DNA of 64,000 bases from Bacillus australimaris (GTDB taxonomy: Bacteria > Bacillota > Bacilli > Bacillales > Bacillaceae): the NCBI RefSeq assembly GCF_001307105.1, contig NZ_LGYN01000002.1, positions 1 to 64,000 of the forward strand, read 5' to 3'. Of this stretch, positions 37,558 to 48,950 are shown one piece after another. The translations under genes were made by a program, and so were the position numbers. Numbering within the stretch: the first letter of the stretch is position 1; every line of letters starts with the position of its first letter. The notes under the pieces were generated by a model that had not been told where the DNA came from, did no database searches, and saw nothing but the letters and a program-made list of their open reading frames with translations.

Positions 37558-39525
37558 TTGGTTAAAAAGCAGCAAGTAGATTATAACGATGATTCTATTC
37601 AGGTGCTAGAGGGGCTTGAAGCGGTCCGTAAACGTCCAGGGATGTATATTGGTTCTACGGATTCACGCGGTCTTCATCACCTTGTCTATGAGATTGTAGA
37701 CAACTCTGTCGATGAAGTGCTCGCTGGACATGGAGATCATATCATTGTCAAAATACATAAAGATAACAGCATTTCCGTTCAGGATAAAGGACGAGGAATG
37801 CCTACTGGTATGCATAAGCTAGGAAAACCGACACCTGAGATCATTTTAACTGTTCTTCACGCAGGCGGAAAATTTGGTCAAGGCGGTTATAAAACAAGTG
37901 GTGGACTTCATGGAGTTGGGGCATCTGTTGTGAACGCGCTGTCAGAATGGCTCACTGTCACAATTGAACGTGACGGATTTATTTATCAACAGCGCTTTGA
38001 AAACGGAGGTAAGCCAGTCACATCACTTGAAAAAGTCGGAAAAACGAAAAAAACAGGAACACTGATTCATTTTAAACCAGATCCCACAATGTTCAGTGTC
38101 ACGACCTATAATTTCGATACATTATCAGAACGTTTAAGAGAATCTGCCTTTTTATTAAAAGGATTAAAAATAGAGCTGATCGATGAACGACATGATGCGC
38201 AAGAAACGTTTTATTATGAGACGGGTATTGAAGCCTTTGTTGCTTATTTAAATGAAGAAAAAGATGTTTTGAGTGAAGTCGTCTCGTTTGAAGGAGAGCA
38301 TCAGTCCATCGAAGTAGATTTTGCTTTTCAATTCAACGATGGCTACTCGGAGAATATCCTTTCCTTCGTCAATAACGTCAGAACAAAAGATGGCGGTACA
38401 CATGAGTCTGGTGCCAAAACGGCCATGACGAGAGCCTTTAACGAATATGCACGCAAAGTGGTCCTTTTAAAAGAAAAAGACAAAAATTTAGAAGGCACAG
38501 ATATTCGCGAAGGGCTGTCTGCTATTATTTCTGTCAGAATTCCTGAAGAACTGCTTCAATTTGAAGGGCAGACAAAAGGAAAGCTAGGGACAAGTGAGGC
38601 TCGCTCAGCTGTTGATGCCGTTATTTCTGAAAAGCTCGCTTATTTCCTTGAAGAGAACCGGGAAACAGCGACTCTTCTTGTGAAAAAAGCGATTAAAGCA
38701 CAGCAGGCGAGAGAAGCTGCTAGAAAAGCTCGTGAAGAAGCAAGAAGCGGCAAGAAACGGAAGAAATCTGAAGCGACACTGAGCGGAAAATTAACGCCTG
38801 CTCAATCTAGGAACCCGGCAAGAAACGAACTGTACCTAGTAGAGGGTGACTCAGCGGGCGGGTCAGCAAAACAGGGGCGTGACCGTAAATTCCAGGCGGT
38901 ACTGCCGCTGCGCGGAAAGGTCATCAATACAGAAAAAGCGAAGCTTGCTGATATTTTCAAAAACGAAGAAATTAATACCATTATTCATGCCATCGGTGGA
39001 GGCGTCGGTGTCGATTTTAATGTAGAAGACATCAATTATGACAAAATCGTGATCATGACAGATGCGGATACGGATGGAGCGCATATTCAAGTGCTTCTAC
39101 TGACATTCTTCTACCGCTATATGAAGCCGCTGATTGAGCATGGCAAAGTGTTTATTGCGCTTCCGCCTTTATATAAAGTCAGTAAGGGCTCAGGAAAGAA
39201 AGAGATCATCGAGTATGCATGGTCTGATGAAGAAATGGATGACGTACTGAAGAAAGTTGGAAAAGGGTACACGATTCAGCGCTATAAAGGTTTAGGTGAA
39301 ATGAATGCCGACCAGCTATGGGAAACGACAATGAATCCAGAATCAAGAACGCTAGTCAGGGTCAAGATCGATGATGCTGCACGTGTGGAACGCCGCGTCA
39401 CAACTCTGATGGGTGACAAAGTAGAACCGCGCCGTAAATGGATTGAAAAGAATGTGGCCTTTGGACTTGATGAGGAAAGTAACATTCTTGAAAATGAAAA
39501 CTTGTCGCTAGCTGAGGAGGTTTAA
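37558..39525 (+). CDS. parE: topoisomerase IV subunit B
   Basis: 655 residues. GHKL ATPase domain ([41 protein letters not shown]), transducer, and Toprim domain ([29 protein letters not shown]). With ParC it unlinks daughter chromosomes. TTG start at 37558 follows AAAGGGGA. parC begins two bases after the stop, so one operon. Confidence 0.97.
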   Translation: MVKKQQVDYNDDSIQVLEGLEAVRKRPGMYIGSTDSRGLHHLVYEIVDNSVDEVLAGHGDHIIVKIHKDNSISVQDKGRGMPTGMHKLGKPTPEIILTVLHAGGKFGQGGYKTSGGLHGVGASVVNALSEWLTVTIERDGFIYQQRFENGGKPVTSLEKVGKTKKTGTLIHFKPDPTMFSVTTYNFDTLSERLRESAFLLKGLKIELIDERHDAQETFYYETGIEAFVAYLNEEKDVLSEVVSFEGEHQSIEVDFAFQFNDGYSENILSFVNNVRTKDGGTHESGAKTAMTRAFNEYARKVVLLKEKDKNLEGTDIREGLSAIISVRIPEELLQFEGQTKGKLGTSEARSAVDAVISEKLAYFLEENRETATLLVKKAIKAQQAREAARKAREEARSGKKRKKSEATLSGKLTPAQSRNPARNELYLVEGDSAGGSAKQGRDRKFQAVLPLRGKVINTEKAKLADIFKNEEINTIIHAIGGGVGVDFNVEDINYDKIVIMTDADTDGAHIQVLLLTFFYRYMKPLIEHGKVFIALPPLYKVSKGSGKKEIIEYAWSDEEMDDVLKKVGKGYTIQRYKGLGEMNADQLWETTMNPESRTLVRVKIDDAARVERRVTTLMGDKVEPRRKWIEKNVAFGLDEESNILENENLSLAEEV

Positions 39526-39527
39526 AC

Positions 39528-41966
39528 ATGGCACAACAAGAACGATTTCATGATTTACCATTAGAAGAAGTGATCGGGGACCGATTTGGTCGCTATAGTA
39601 AATATATTATCCAAGACCGTGCACTCCCAGATGCGCGTGATGGACTAAAACCTGTACAACGAAGAATTTTATATGCGATGTATGCAGAAGGAAACACGCA
39701 AGATAAAAACTTCCGTAAAGCCGCTAAAACAGTCGGTAACGTGATTGGTAACTACCACCCGCACGGTGACTCATCTGTTTATGAAGCGATGGTGAGAATG
39801 AGTCAGGAATGGAAAGTACGAAATGTGCTGATTGAGATGCATGGGAATAACGGGAGTATTGATGGAGATCCGCCTGCTGCCATGCGTTATACGGAAGCAA
39901 GACTGTCTGCCATTGCTTCAGAGCTTTTAAAGGACTTAGACAAGGAAACGGTCGAATTTGTTGCAAACTTTGATGATACGAGCAAAGAGCCGGTTGTATT
40001 ACCAGCGATGTTCCCAAACCTTCTCGTGAATGGATCAACAGGGATTTCTGCAGGTTATGCAACTGATATCCCGCCGCATCATCTGGGAGAAGTAATTGAT
40101 GGCGTCATTAAACGAATTGAACAGCCGCATTGTACGGTTGAGGATTTAATGACGGTCATCAAAGGGCCAGATTTCCCAACAGGCGGTATCATTCAAGGTG
40201 TAGATGGTATTAAGAAGGCATATGAAACAGGAAAAGGAAAGATTATGATTCGTGGAAAAGCGGAGATTGAAACCATCCGCGGTGGACGCCAGCAAATCGT
40301 GATCACTGAAATCCCTTATGAAGTGAATAAAGCCAATCTTGTCAAAAAGATGGACGAGTTCCGAATTGAAAGAAAAGTAGAAGGAATTTCTGAGGTGCGA
40401 GATGAGACAGACCGTACTGGGCTTCGAATCGTAGTAGAGCTGAAAAAAGAAGCAGATGCACATGGTGTGTTGAATTTCTTATATAAAAACTCAGATCTGC
40501 AAATCCCATATAACTTTAATATGGTGGCGATACATAATCGAAGACCGACCTTAATGACGCTGACAACTGTACTTGATGCATATATTGCTCATCAAAAAGA
40601 AGTAGTGACGAACCGCTCACAATTCGAGCTTCGAAAAGCGAAGGAACGACACCATATTGTAGACGGATTAATTAAGGCACTTTCAATCTTAGATGAAGTT
40701 ATTGCCACAATTCGCTCCTCTAATGATAAACGAGATGCGAAAAACAACTTGATGGCGAAATATGATTTTACAGAAGCACAGTCAGAAGCAATTGTTTCAC
40801 TCCAGTTATATCGTTTAACAAATACAGATATTACGCAATTAAGAGAAGAAGCAAGTGAGCTTGACGTGCGTATAGCAGAGCTTGAAGACATTTTAGCGAA
40901 TGAAAAAAAACTGCTGAAGGTCATTACGAACAGCTTGAAAAAACTTAAAAAGACATATGCTGATGAGAGAAGATCCGTGATTGAGGAGAAAATCGAAGAA
41001 ATTAAGATTAACCTTGAAGTGATGATCGCATCAGAGGATGTGTATGTCACGGTCACGAAGGATGGTTACATCAAACGGACAAGCCAGCGCTCCTATGCCG
41101 CATCGAACGGTAAGGACTTTGGCATGAAGGATACAGATCGTTTGATTCATCAGTTTGAAATGAATACAACGGATGTTCTTCTGCTGTTTACGGATAAAGG
41201 AAGCTACATTTATTGTCCTGTTCATCAGCTGCCAGATATTCGCTGGAAAGACATGGGACAGCATATTACGAATATCATTTCGATTGATCGTGAGGAATCG
41301 ATTCAAAAAGCCATTCCAATTAAAGAATTTGATGACACATCGTATCTTCTGTTCTTTACAAAAGGCGGAATGGTGAAAAAAACAGAGCTTCTTCAATACA
41401 AAGCGCAGCGCTATTCAAAACCGCTTGTCGCTTTGAATCTAAAAGGTGATGATGAACTGGTAGATGTTCATGTCACAACAGGACAGCAGGAATTGTTTAT
41501 CGCAACGAAAAACGGTTACGGCTTGTGGTTTGATGAAGAAGAAGTAAGTGTTGTTGGCCCGAGAGCGGCTGGTGTCAAAGGAATCAACCTGAAGGAAGGA
41601 GACGAGGTCGTCTCTGGCCAGATCATTGATCCGAAGAACGATGTCCTTGTGTTAACAACACAAAGAGGGGCTGTGAAGCGAATGAACCTCTCTGAATTTG
41701 ATAAAACATCAAGAGCGAAACGCGGGGTTCTTATGCTAAGAGAATTAAAGAAAAACCCGCACCGTATTGTGGCTGTGCTCGCTGCTGCACTGCACGATAC
41801 ACTTGAGATAGACACGGAAAAGGGTGCAACGATTCCACTTGATATCTCTACTCTAAGAGCAAATGACCGCTATAGCAATGGATCATTTATTGTAGATGAG
41901 GAAGAGCAGGGAGAAGTGACTCATGTCCTTCTAACGCCTGAACCTGCCCCAGATGAAAATAAATAA
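39528..41966 (+). CDS. parC: topoisomerase IV subunit A
   Basis: 812 residues. Winged-helix and tower domains with catalytic Tyr121 in [11 protein letters not shown], quinolone-determining segment [12 protein letters not shown] (Ser retained), a coiled-coil region, and C-terminal beta-pinwheel repeats ([19 protein letters not shown] and similar). Cleaves and rejoins DNA with ParE. Ribosome site GAGGAGG lies in the end of parE. Confidence 0.97.
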   Translation: MAQQERFHDLPLEEVIGDRFGRYSKYIIQDRALPDARDGLKPVQRRILYAMYAEGNTQDKNFRKAAKTVGNVIGNYHPHGDSSVYEAMVRMSQEWKVRNVLIEMHGNNGSIDGDPPAAMRYTEARLSAIASELLKDLDKETVEFVANFDDTSKEPVVLPAMFPNLLVNGSTGISAGYATDIPPHHLGEVIDGVIKRIEQPHCTVEDLMTVIKGPDFPTGGIIQGVDGIKKAYETGKGKIMIRGKAEIETIRGGRQQIVITEIPYEVNKANLVKKMDEFRIERKVEGISEVRDETDRTGLRIVVELKKEADAHGVLNFLYKNSDLQIPYNFNMVAIHNRRPTLMTLTTVLDAYIAHQKEVVTNRSQFELRKAKERHHIVDGLIKALSILDEVIATIRSSNDKRDAKNNLMAKYDFTEAQSEAIVSLQLYRLTNTDITQLREEASELDVRIAELEDILANEKKLLKVITNSLKKLKKTYADERRSVIEEKIEEIKINLEVMIASEDVYVTVTKDGYIKRTSQRSYAASNGKDFGMKDTDRLIHQFEMNTTDVLLLFTDKGSYIYCPVHQLPDIRWKDMGQHITNIISIDREESIQKAIPIKEFDDTSYLLFFTKGGMVKKTELLQYKAQRYSKPLVALNLKGDDELVDVHVTTGQQELFIATKNGYGLWFDEEEVSVVGPRAAGVKGINLKEGDEVVSGQIIDPKNDVLVLTTQRGAVKRMNLSEFDKTSRAKRGVLMLRELKKNPHRIVAVLAAALHDTLEIDTEKGATIPLDISTLRANDRYSNGSFIVDEEEQGEVTHVLLTPEPAPDENK

Positions 41967-41973
41967 GCAAACG

Positions 41974-42011
41974 AAAGCCCCCTGTGATAAAACAGGGGGC
42001 TTCTTTATTTT
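41974..42011 (+). terminator. parE-parC terminator
   Basis: AAGCCCCCTGT / ACAGGGGGCTT perfect stem followed by T-rich tail. Confidence 0.88.
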
Positions 42012-42025
42012 TATATACGGGTCAT

Positions 42026-42151
42026 TTAGCTCTCGTGGTTGCCAAACATGCTTGTAATGGCGTGCATGACTTCAATTCCTTGGTAGACGAAAAGAGAAAG
42101 TGAAGTGACAGAGAATAGACCTAGAATGAATACTCTTAAGAAAAATAACAT
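42026..42151 (-). CDS. tiny membrane protein, unknown
   Basis: 41 residues starting MLFFLRVFILGLFSVTSLSL. One transmembrane helix (residues 2-23) and a short polar tail ending FGNHES. GGGAGG lies 9 bp before ATG 42151. It follows the 111-residue gene by 43 bp on the same strand and probably shares its transcript. No family recognised. Confidence 0.65.
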   Translation of the reverse strand: MLFFLRVFILGLFSVTSLSLFVYQGIEVMHAITSMFGNHES

Positions 42152-42194
42152 CGTGTAAAACCTCCCAATTTTTGTTTTGATTTAGATGGTTGGG

Positions 42195-42530
42195 TTAAAC
42201 ACGAGCTAGTCGAAAATAAGAAGATTGATAGAACACTGCAAGTAAATGCTTCTTTTTCCGGTCAAATTGATCAGTATGAGTGATGCGTGCAAATCCAGCT
42301 GTCATACTGCCAATCATCAGCAGTACTGTAAATGCAGCAAATACTGCGCTCACATGTTTTTGTTTCTTTTCATCGCCCATTGTCTGAACGATTTTCATTT
42401 CATGTGATTCTTGATCGGCAACCACCTTAGCATGATGGTATACCTGAACGGAATGAGGCATTGAGAACAAATGAAAACTTGCAAGTGCTATGAATAAAAC
42501 ACCTAATTTTAATAGCATATTTTTTTTCAT
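42195..42530 (-). CDS. small membrane protein, unknown
   Basis: 111 residues starting MKKNMLLKLGVLFIALASFH. Two hydrophobic segments (about 4-22 and 59-79, the latter VFAAFTVLLMIGSMTAGFA) around a polar loop. ATG at 42530 is 6 bp after GGGGTG; the GTG at 42539 overlaps that site. Family not recognised. It probably forms a two-gene unit with the 41-residue gene downstream. Confidence 0.6.
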   Translation of the reverse strand: MKKNMLLKLGVLFIALASFHLFSMPHSVQVYHHAKVVADQESHEMKIVQTMGDEKKQKHVSAVFAAFTVLLMIGSMTAGFARITHTDQFDRKKKHLLAVFYQSSYFRLARV

Positions 42531-42695
42531 TTTTCTCACCCCTTCCTGGTTATTTTCATGATCTTACCACGTTTTCAGTTATTTGAAAAGTCTTATTTTT
42601 TTACTTTCCCTCTTTAAAAAAGCGATAAACATCAGGACATCTATAAGACTGTTTCACTTTGTGAAAGGTTTCAATTTTATTTTTTAAATTTAAAA

Positions 42696-42727
42696 AAAGT
42701 GCCGGATCAAGGATCAGGCACTTTTAA
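42696..42727 (-). terminator. terminator of the MFS gene
   Basis: AAAAGTGCC / GGCACTTTT stem overlapping the stop codon, with A/T-rich flank on both sides. Confidence 0.7.
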
Positions 42728-43896
42728 TGAGCATGTAATGAGTGTGGTTTTGCTACAGCTTTTGTAAAGATTCCTGCAATACATATGGCAAATAGAACAA
42801 ATATAAAAGCATGAAGCAGTCCCACTTGATTGGCGAGCAACCCTAAAATAGGCGGGCCGGAAAGGGAGGCTGTGTAACCAGATAAGGTCACAATACTGAC
42901 GCGTTTGACTGCGTAACGGCTATCATCGCCAGCTGCAGAAATGGTTAGCGGGAAGCCTAAAGATGCGCCAAGTCCCCATAAAAAGATCGATATCATACAT
43001 ACCACAAGTGAAATCTTTAAAATGACCAAGAATAGTCCGGCAGCTGCTGATAAAATAGCCACTCTTAGCAACAACACTCTGCCAAAGCGATCGATCAAAC
43101 GTCCGCTGATCAGTCTGCCGCTAATCATACCGCACAAAAACAAAGCGTAGATGACCGTACTCATAGAATGTGAAACCTGATAGCCATCCACCATCGCAAG
43201 GGGAATCCAATCATTGGCCGACCCTTCAACAAACGCAAGACATAAGGCGATCATCGCAAGAGATATCGTTCGTTTGTTCAGCCATGCTGTTTGAGTGTGA
43301 TTAACTGTATCTGGCTGCTTCTCAAGCTGATCTTTTCCTGTTCCATGCGGAATAAACCGCGTAGAAATCAATATGCTGAGAAAGAAAAGAAGGGCAATTG
43401 CGAGAAGGTGAATCAATACAGAGACCCCTAAATGGATAAAAAGAATACCAGCACCAGCTCCAATTAAAGTGCCAATACTAAAGGAAGCGTGCAATATTGG
43501 CAGAATGGTTTTCTTGATGCTGTACTCAATTTCTGTTCCTTCTAAATTCATCGCTACATTACACATGCCAGAGCCTGCTCCAAACAGAAAAAGACCGGCA
43601 GTGACAACAAAGATAGAAGAGAGCGTTGAACCAATTGCAAGAGTCGTGAACCCAATAAACATCAAAAAAGCACTAATGACAATCGCCACTCGGCCGCCTT
43701 TTTTGCGGACGAATACATTTGAAAGCACAAGCCCAACAATTGAGCCAACAGATAATCCGAGTAAAATAAGTCCCATCGTTCCTGTGTTTGCATGTAATAA
43801 ATCTCTAACTTCCGGCGTCCGTGAAAACCATGTAGAAATGGAGATACCAGACATCGTAAAGATCACTATAATCGCTTTATACCACTTTAATTCCAT
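42724..43896 (-). CDS. MFS transporter (YbjJ-like)
   Basis: 390 residues, twelve hydrophobic segments. MFS motif-A-like loop SNVFVRKKGGRVAIVISAF and in the second half SGRLIDRFGRVLLLR; GAGSGMCNVAMNLEG is typical of the sugar-exporter-like YbjJ group. Substrate unknown. ATG at 43896 follows GTGAGGG; the GTG at 43908 overlaps that site. Own terminator. Confidence 0.82.
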   Translation of the reverse strand: MELKWYKAIIVIFTMSGISISTWFSRTPEVRDLLHANTGTMGLILLGLSVGSIVGLVLSNVFVRKKGGRVAIVISAFLMFIGFTTLAIGSTLSSIFVVTAGLFLFGAGSGMCNVAMNLEGTEIEYSIKKTILPILHASFSIGTLIGAGAGILFIHLGVSVLIHLLAIALLFFLSILISTRFIPHGTGKDQLEKQPDTVNHTQTAWLNKRTISLAMIALCLAFVEGSANDWIPLAMVDGYQVSHSMSTVIYALFLCGMISGRLISGRLIDRFGRVLLLRVAILSAAAGLFLVILKISLVVCMISIFLWGLGASLGFPLTISAAGDDSRYAVKRVSIVTLSGYTASLSGPPILGLLANQVGLLHAFIFVLFAICIAGIFTKAVAKPHSLHAH

Positions 43897-44120
43897 CAAA
43901 TCCCTCACATTTAAAGATATATATGTTATTAAAACAAATCTACTCGATTATAAATGAGACTTGCTGATTCGTAAATAACAGGAGGGAGGAACGTGATGAA
44001 AAGTTAGTGAAAAGAAATGTCTTCTGAGATGAATTTGATATGGATACAATGTTGAGATTTGAGATTGATGAGCATTTTTGCAAAGATTAGACGTTTTGAT
44101 ACATTCGAACGTGAAAAGGC

Positions 44121-44286
44121 ATGGAATTTAAGAAATCATCACAGTCGAACATCACGTATGAATTATTGGATACGATTGGCGACAGCAAAGCTGTCACCAT
44201 AACTTACGTGCCGGTAACAGTGAGCGAATGTTTGTGTCTGTGAAATTCTCCGAATCTCATAAAGCATTTCGGTTTGAATCAATGTA
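44121..44286 (+). pseudogene. probable degraded ORF, family unknown
   Basis: Reading from ATG 44121 gives MEFKKSSQSNITYELLDTIG then DSKAVTITYVPV before a stop. One frame over, from 44225, a protein-like RMFVSVKFSESHKAFRFESM continues to TAA at 44284. Together they look like one small protein split by a frameshift near 44220. No clear ribosome site. The rest of the gap 43897-44568 shows nothing else. Confidence 0.3.
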
Positions 44287-44365
44287 AGTAAAATTTTGAT
44301 TTTTTCTATTTTGTCTCAATAAGATAAGTATACTTAGAATTGAGACGAGAGAAATTCATTTGTTC

Positions 44366-44399
<34 letters not shown>

Positions 44400-44568
44400 A
44401 AAAAGAGAATAAATACACACCAAGAGTTCCATACCCTTTTCAGATTTTGTTCCTCGAATCGACATAGCTCTCCATTGAACGAAACGCCTGTACAATCAAT
44501 TAACTTTCGTTTGGATTTAGAAAAAGCAAATTCTCCTAAGTGATAAGATGTTTAACATTAAATAAAAT

Positions 44569-44592
44569 AGAGAGCCTCAAATAAGGCTCTCT
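44569..44592 (-). terminator. terminator of the inositol-type cluster
   Basis: AGAGAGCC / GGCTCTCT stem; on the minus strand followed by ATTTTATTT. Confidence 0.75.
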
Positions 44593-44602
44593 CAGCAAAA
44601 CT

Positions 44603-45466
44603 TTAAATACGCAAACCTTGTTTAATTGATTTTAAAGTGAGCTCATTTGACCATTCAGGACGGTCTGGATAAGCAAAAACGGCATTTGTGACAATCCCAT
44701 CAAACTTCATTTCTCTTAATTTACGATACAAAGCGTCGAAGTTAATTTCCCCTTCCCCAGGATTTAAGTGTTGATGAATTGTTACATTTGCATCAGGTGG
44801 ATTTATGATGTAGCGTAATCCAAAAGCTGCTTTATGATTAAGGGTATCTGCAATTAATACGTGAGCAAGAAGATCTCCAGCTTCCTCTAAATGTTTTGCT
44901 ACATCACCGATTCCATCGTCATAGAAAAAAGCATGGGGAACAGAATAGACTAACTTGATCCAGTCTTTATCTAATGCTCTAATCATACGAATGGCTTCAG
45001 TGTTTAGTTCGATAAAATCATTAGGATGAGATTGGATGTTTAACTTGATGCCCTCTTGTTCAAATATAGGCATCAGCTCATCCATCGATTTCAAAAAAGC
45101 TGCTTCACTTTCAACCGGCCTGCTTTTATCACCACTGAACTCACTATTCATTAGATCCACTTCTAATTCTGAGGTAATCTCAATGCATCTTTTCCAATTT
45201 TTCACTGCTGCTTCTCGTTCTTGTTCATTTGGTGAAGACCATTGCTGGACAGGCAAAACGGAGGATATTTTAACACCCGCATCTTTGCAGTACTTTTTTA
45301 AATCTTTGATCAGTTGTTTGTTAACCTTTGGATACTCATAAAACCAAATGAAGTCTTTACGAGGAGAGAGCTCCACGTATTCATAACCTAGTCGTGCTAC
45401 TGTATCAATTGTGTCTTTTAGATTTGTATTGTCTCGATAATGTGATGGATCATAAACCAATCGCAA
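44603..45466 (-). CDS. iolH: IolH-like sugar-phosphate isomerase/epimerase (TIM barrel)
   Basis: 287 residues, AP-endonuclease-2-like TIM barrel: [55 protein letters not shown] and [20 protein letters not shown], with His, Asp and Glu metal ligands. Size and features match IolH of the B. subtilis iol operon, whose exact reaction is unproven. TTG start at 45466 lies 8 bp after AAGGAG. Last gene of the leftward cluster. Confidence 0.72.
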   Translation of the reverse strand: MRLVYDPSHYRDNTNLKDTIDTVARLGYEYVELSPRKDFIWFYEYPKVNKQLIKDLKKYCKDAGVKISSVLPVQQWSSPNEQEREAAVKNWKRCIEITSELEVDLMNSEFSGDKSRPVESEAAFLKSMDELMPIFEQEGIKLNIQSHPNDFIELNTEAIRMIRALDKDWIKLVYSVPHAFFYDDGIGDVAKHLEEAGDLLAHVLIADTLNHKAAFGLRYIINPPDANVTIHQHLNPGEGEINFDALYRKLREMKFDGIVTNAVFAYPDRPEWSNELTLKSIKQGLRI

Positions 45467-45494
45467 TGATAAAACTCCTTTCTATGATATGAAT

Positions 45495-46664
45495 TTAAAT
45501 ATAGTCAACCCAAACATCGCCATTATTTGCTGAGCGCACGCAATTTTCTACCCATCTTACGCCCTCTACGCCCGCTCTAATATCTGGAAACCATATTTCG
45601 CTTGTACCTTTCATACCTAATTGTGTATTTTCCATCGCTTTAGCGAATCTTGCATATAAATTTGACCAAGCTTCGAATAACCCTTCAGGATGTCCCCCAC
45701 CAATACGATCCTCTTCTATTGCTAGTGGGTGCAGGTAAGGCATACCTCTTTCTAATACTTGTGCTGGTTCTCCTTGAATTTCGTATCGAAGCTGGTTAGG
45801 TTGTTCACTCCACCATTCAATGCTCGCTTTGGAGCCTACAATTCTAATTTTTTGACCGTGCATAGATCCTGCATTTATCGCTGAAGACCACACCGTTCCA
45901 ACCGCTCCATTGTCATATTTCATGATTGTATAGGCATTATCTTCTAAAGGAGCACGCTCTTTGATAAAGCTTTGCCTTGTACACATTAACTTTTCTATTT
46001 TTAAGTTTGGTAACATGATTTCAGATAAAAATAGCGGGTGTGTACCTAAGTCACCTAACACATAACTTGGTCCAACCATTTTAGGATCTACACGCCATTT
46101 TGTGCTTGCGTTCTTCTTTTCTACTGCCTCTGAGTGAAACCCGTGTGCAAATTGCATATTGACAAGGCGGATGTCACCTAATTTCCCTTCTTCAATCAGC
46201 TGTCTTCCTTGTTCAATCATTTGATGGCCCGAATAACCATATGTAATACCAACAATTTTATTCTTCTCTTCTGCTAACTTTAATAGCTCTTCGGCTTCTT
46301 GTGTTGTAAAACAAAGTGGTTTTTCACAAATTACATGAAGATCCGAAAGTAATGCAGCTTTACAAATTTCATAATGCGTACCATTTGGTGTTGCAATTGA
46401 GACAGCCTCAATACCGTCACTTCTTTTTTGTTCTTCTTCAAACATTGTCTGATAATCTGAGTAACAACGTGAGGGGTCGATATGTAGGTTGATTCCAAAG
46501 GATTGCCCTCTTTCTGGATCAATATCAAATGCCCCTGCAATCAATTGAAAGTTTCCATCTCGCAAAGCGGAAGATCTATGAATATATCCAATTTGGCTCC
46601 CACGTCCTCCGCCAACCATTGCCCATCGAATGGGACGCTCAATTATCTTTTCACCATTAATCAT
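45495..46664 (-). CDS. Gfo/Idh/MocA family dehydrogenase
   Basis: 389 residues. N-terminal NAD-binding Rossmann domain (RWAMVGGGRGSQIGYIHR), the family motif CEKPLCFT with catalytic Lys, and a C-terminal alpha/beta substrate domain (WRVDPKMVGPSYVLGDLGTH with the usual D..TH pair). Likely oxidises an inositol or related polyol to the keto form, the first step for this cluster. It is longer than and unlike B. subtilis IolG. ATG directly abuts the stop of the preceding TIM-barrel gene. Confidence 0.85.
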   Translation of the reverse strand: MINGEKIIERPIRWAMVGGGRGSQIGYIHRSSALRDGNFQLIAGAFDIDPERGQSFGINLHIDPSRCYSDYQTMFEEEQKRSDGIEAVSIATPNGTHYEICKAALLSDLHVICEKPLCFTTQEAEELLKLAEEKNKIVGITYGYSGHQMIEQGRQLIEEGKLGDIRLVNMQFAHGFHSEAVEKKNASTKWRVDPKMVGPSYVLGDLGTHPLFLSEIMLPNLKIEKLMCTRQSFIKERAPLEDNAYTIMKYDNGAVGTVWSSAINAGSMHGQKIRIVGSKASIEWWSEQPNQLRYEIQGEPAQVLERGMPYLHPLAIEEDRIGGGHPEGLFEAWSNLYARFAKAMENTQLGMKGTSEIWFPDIRAGVEGVRWVENCVRSANNGDVWVDYI

Positions 46665-47615
46665 TTAACGATTCCTCGCTTTCAATTCGTTTGCAAAACC
46701 AAGTTTGTTCAGAAAATCTACACTTTGTTTGACATCTTCTAAGCTTGTATCAGCATCTCGCGGATCACGTTCTTGTTCAAATGTCACGTATCCTGAATAG
46801 TTTAGTTCTGTTAATAAATGTCGTATTTTATGATAGTCAATGACTCCTTGACCGATTGGACACATAACTCCTTTAGCACATGCTTCAAAAAATCGTGTGC
46901 GCTCTTTCATGACTTGGTGATACGTGTCTAAATGAATATCTTTAAAATGCAAGTAGTCTAATCTGTCAGCACATCGTTCGATCCATTCGAGAGGATCCAT
47001 TTTTGAATAGTATAGATGACCAGTGTCTAAACATAGTCCTGCTGTTTCATGAGGGATGTCATGTAACAATCTATTGATTTCATCTTCAAACTCAATGTAT
47101 CCACCTGCATGAGGATGAATCACAGCTCGGACTCCGTAGTTATTCCATGCATGTTCTGCAATCTTTTTAATATGGTGGATCATCTGTTTCCATTCCTGTT
47201 CTGATAGACGAGGAGCCTCTTCTGGCCTTCCTGCATGTTTATTCCTCTCTTCGTGCCCCCAGTCGATGACAACTAAATATGGAGCTTGATACTGATGATG
47301 TTTTAATGCAGGGGCTGCGGGTAATTTGGTAATAAAAGAGCAGATATCGTCCACTTGTTTGATTAGATTTTCAATATTTTCTTTATCTACTAAATTGTCA
47401 AAAATAGTACCTGCAATAATCGTTAAATCTAATTCTGTTAAAACCTTTGTGACTTTTGGTATGTCAAAAGGGATATATCCATAAGGTCCTAATTCAATTC
47501 CTTGGCAGCCAGCTTGTGAGGCTTCATTTAAGACTCTTTCCCATGGAGGAAGGTATGGATTTTTGGGATCATCAACACCCCAGCAGCAAGGGGCACCTGC
47601 AATTTGAATAGACAT
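46665..47615 (-). CDS. IolE-like sugar-phosphate isomerase/epimerase or inosose dehydratase
   Basis: 316 residues, TIM barrel: QIAGAPCCWGVDDPKNPYLP, ASQAGCQGIELGPYGYIP, VIHPHAGGYIEFEDEI, GLCLDTGHLYYS and LHFKDIHLDTY, with His/Asp/Glu metal ligands. The GLCLDTGH and PIGQGVIDYHKI segments resemble IolE/MocC, 2-keto-inositol dehydratases. Since no standard iolE is present, it is the best candidate for that step (inference). ATG at 47615 is 8 bp after GAGGAG; the ATG at 47621 is only 2 bp away. Confidence 0.75.
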   Translation of the reverse strand: MSIQIAGAPCCWGVDDPKNPYLPPWERVLNEASQAGCQGIELGPYGYIPFDIPKVTKVLTELDLTIIAGTIFDNLVDKENIENLIKQVDDICSFITKLPAAPALKHHQYQAPYLVVIDWGHEERNKHAGRPEEAPRLSEQEWKQMIHHIKKIAEHAWNNYGVRAVIHPHAGGYIEFEDEINRLLHDIPHETAGLCLDTGHLYYSKMDPLEWIERCADRLDYLHFKDIHLDTYHQVMKERTRFFEACAKGVMCPIGQGVIDYHKIRHLLTELNYSGYVTFEQERDPRDADTSLEDVKQSVDFLNKLGFANELKARNR

Positions 47616-47632
47616 AGACATTTCTCCTCGCT

Positions 47633-48916
47633 TTATGGTGTTTTATCCAACACATTCATTTGAATGGCTGTCTTCTTTTTGTTTTGTTCTAACTCCTCAT
47701 GAGTTTTCAAAAATATTGTTAAATATCCACTAAATAAATATAAGGCTGCAAAAATGAGAATGACGCCACTTGTTCCTAACGGTTCTATAAAGAGGCTGAC
47801 AATGAATGGTGCGACGAACACGCTTAAACCAGATCCTAGATTGTGTACAGACATTGCCGCTCCTCTTTCTTTTGCAGGAGCCATTGAAGGGATTAAAGCA
47901 GTAATAGGTACATAGCCCGCTAAAAAAAATCCAAATAAACATGAGATCAATATCATTCCAATTAAATGATGGCCAATTATCATCGGGGCTATATAGATGG
48001 CTATGGTAGATAGAGCACAGCCTACAGATCCAAACCAAATGATCGTTTTTCTCCATCCGATTCGATCTCCAATAAAACCAAATAATAAATTTGATAAAAT
48101 ATTCACAACGAAAATGGCTGACCAAATTTGTAACCATTCTTCAGTTGAGTAACCGTATTTTATGAGATAACTAGGTAAAAATATGGCAAATCCATACTGG
48201 CCTAATGTTCCAATTATTTTGACTATTGCACCTACAGCTAACCTTGGACGCTCAAACATATAAAATATTCCGCTTAATAGTTCCTTGATAGATGATTGAT
48301 CCTTTGTATTTTGTTTGACTTCATCTTTTGTTAGCACAAGTGCTATGACGGCTCCTATTAATACAAAGAAGATACCTGTGTATAATACATAAATATGACC
48401 AATAATAGGTATCGCTAGAGACGAATAAAATGGCCCTGCGACATTCAATCCGCATGTAAATACGAACCAAAACCACCCTACGGCTCGTGCCAATATTTTT
48501 TGCTCTGCTCGATATGTGATCCAAACGATAAATGAATAAGCAAATAATGGGTATCCTACACCTCTTAACACATATGTAACAAGCATAACAGGATAGTTTA
48601 AGTTGGAAACTCCTAGAGCGATAAAAGGAATAGAAGATATGGCAAACATGATAAATCCAGCCCACATCACTCTTCTAATTCCCCAAATTTGAGCTAAGAC
48701 TCCTGATACCCAAGCAGCGATTCCGACAGCTAAACCATATGCCGCAAATAATTGAGCTGACTGTGTGACTGATAGCCCCCTTTCGACTAAATAAGGTGAC
48801 AGCCACCCTTGTTCCAATCCATCTCCAATCATGAAAAGTATCATGCCAAGATATCCCCATCTTAGCGAGTATGGAATCCCTATTTTAGTGAAAAAAAGCT
48901 TGTTTTTTTGACTCAT
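47633..48916 (-). CDS. MFS polyol permease (RbtT/DalT/CsbX type)
   Basis: 427 residues, twelve transmembrane helices. The start LRWGYLGMILFMIGDGLEQG, then WLSPYLVERGLSVTQSAQLF, is characteristic of the RbtT/DalT/CsbX group, which includes ribitol and D-arabinitol permeases. It likely imports the polyol degraded by this cluster. AAGGAGGG precedes ATG. Upstream is a 175-bp gap with a possible catabolite-response element, so it may head its own transcript. Confidence 0.82.
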   Translation of the reverse strand: MSQKNKLFFTKIGIPYSLRWGYLGMILFMIGDGLEQGWLSPYLVERGLSVTQSAQLFAAYGLAVGIAAWVSGVLAQIWGIRRVMWAGFIMFAISSIPFIALGVSNLNYPVMLVTYVLRGVGYPLFAYSFIVWITYRAEQKILARAVGWFWFVFTCGLNVAGPFYSSLAIPIIGHIYVLYTGIFFVLIGAVIALVLTKDEVKQNTKDQSSIKELLSGIFYMFERPRLAVGAIVKIIGTLGQYGFAIFLPSYLIKYGYSTEEWLQIWSAIFVVNILSNLLFGFIGDRIGWRKTIIWFGSVGCALSTIAIYIAPMIIGHHLIGMILISCLFGFFLAGYVPITALIPSMAPAKERGAAMSVHNLGSGLSVFVAPFIVSLFIEPLGTSGVILIFAALYLFSGYLTIFLKTHEELEQNKKKTAIQMNVLDKTP

Positions 48917-48936
48917 TTTCTTCCCTCCTTCACAAA

Positions 48937-48950
48937 AGAAAGCGCATACA
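48937..48950 (-). promoter_or_regulatory. possible cre (CcpA) site
   Basis: Minus strand TGTATGCGCTTTCT matches the cre consensus TGWAANCGNTNWCA at 12 of 14 positions, 21 bp before the permease start. Confidence 0.35.

Noticed and set aside
37376..37579. 67-codon ORF in the parE leader
   Set aside because: No ribosome site, His/Met-rich random-looking sequence, and it starts almost on the transcription start.
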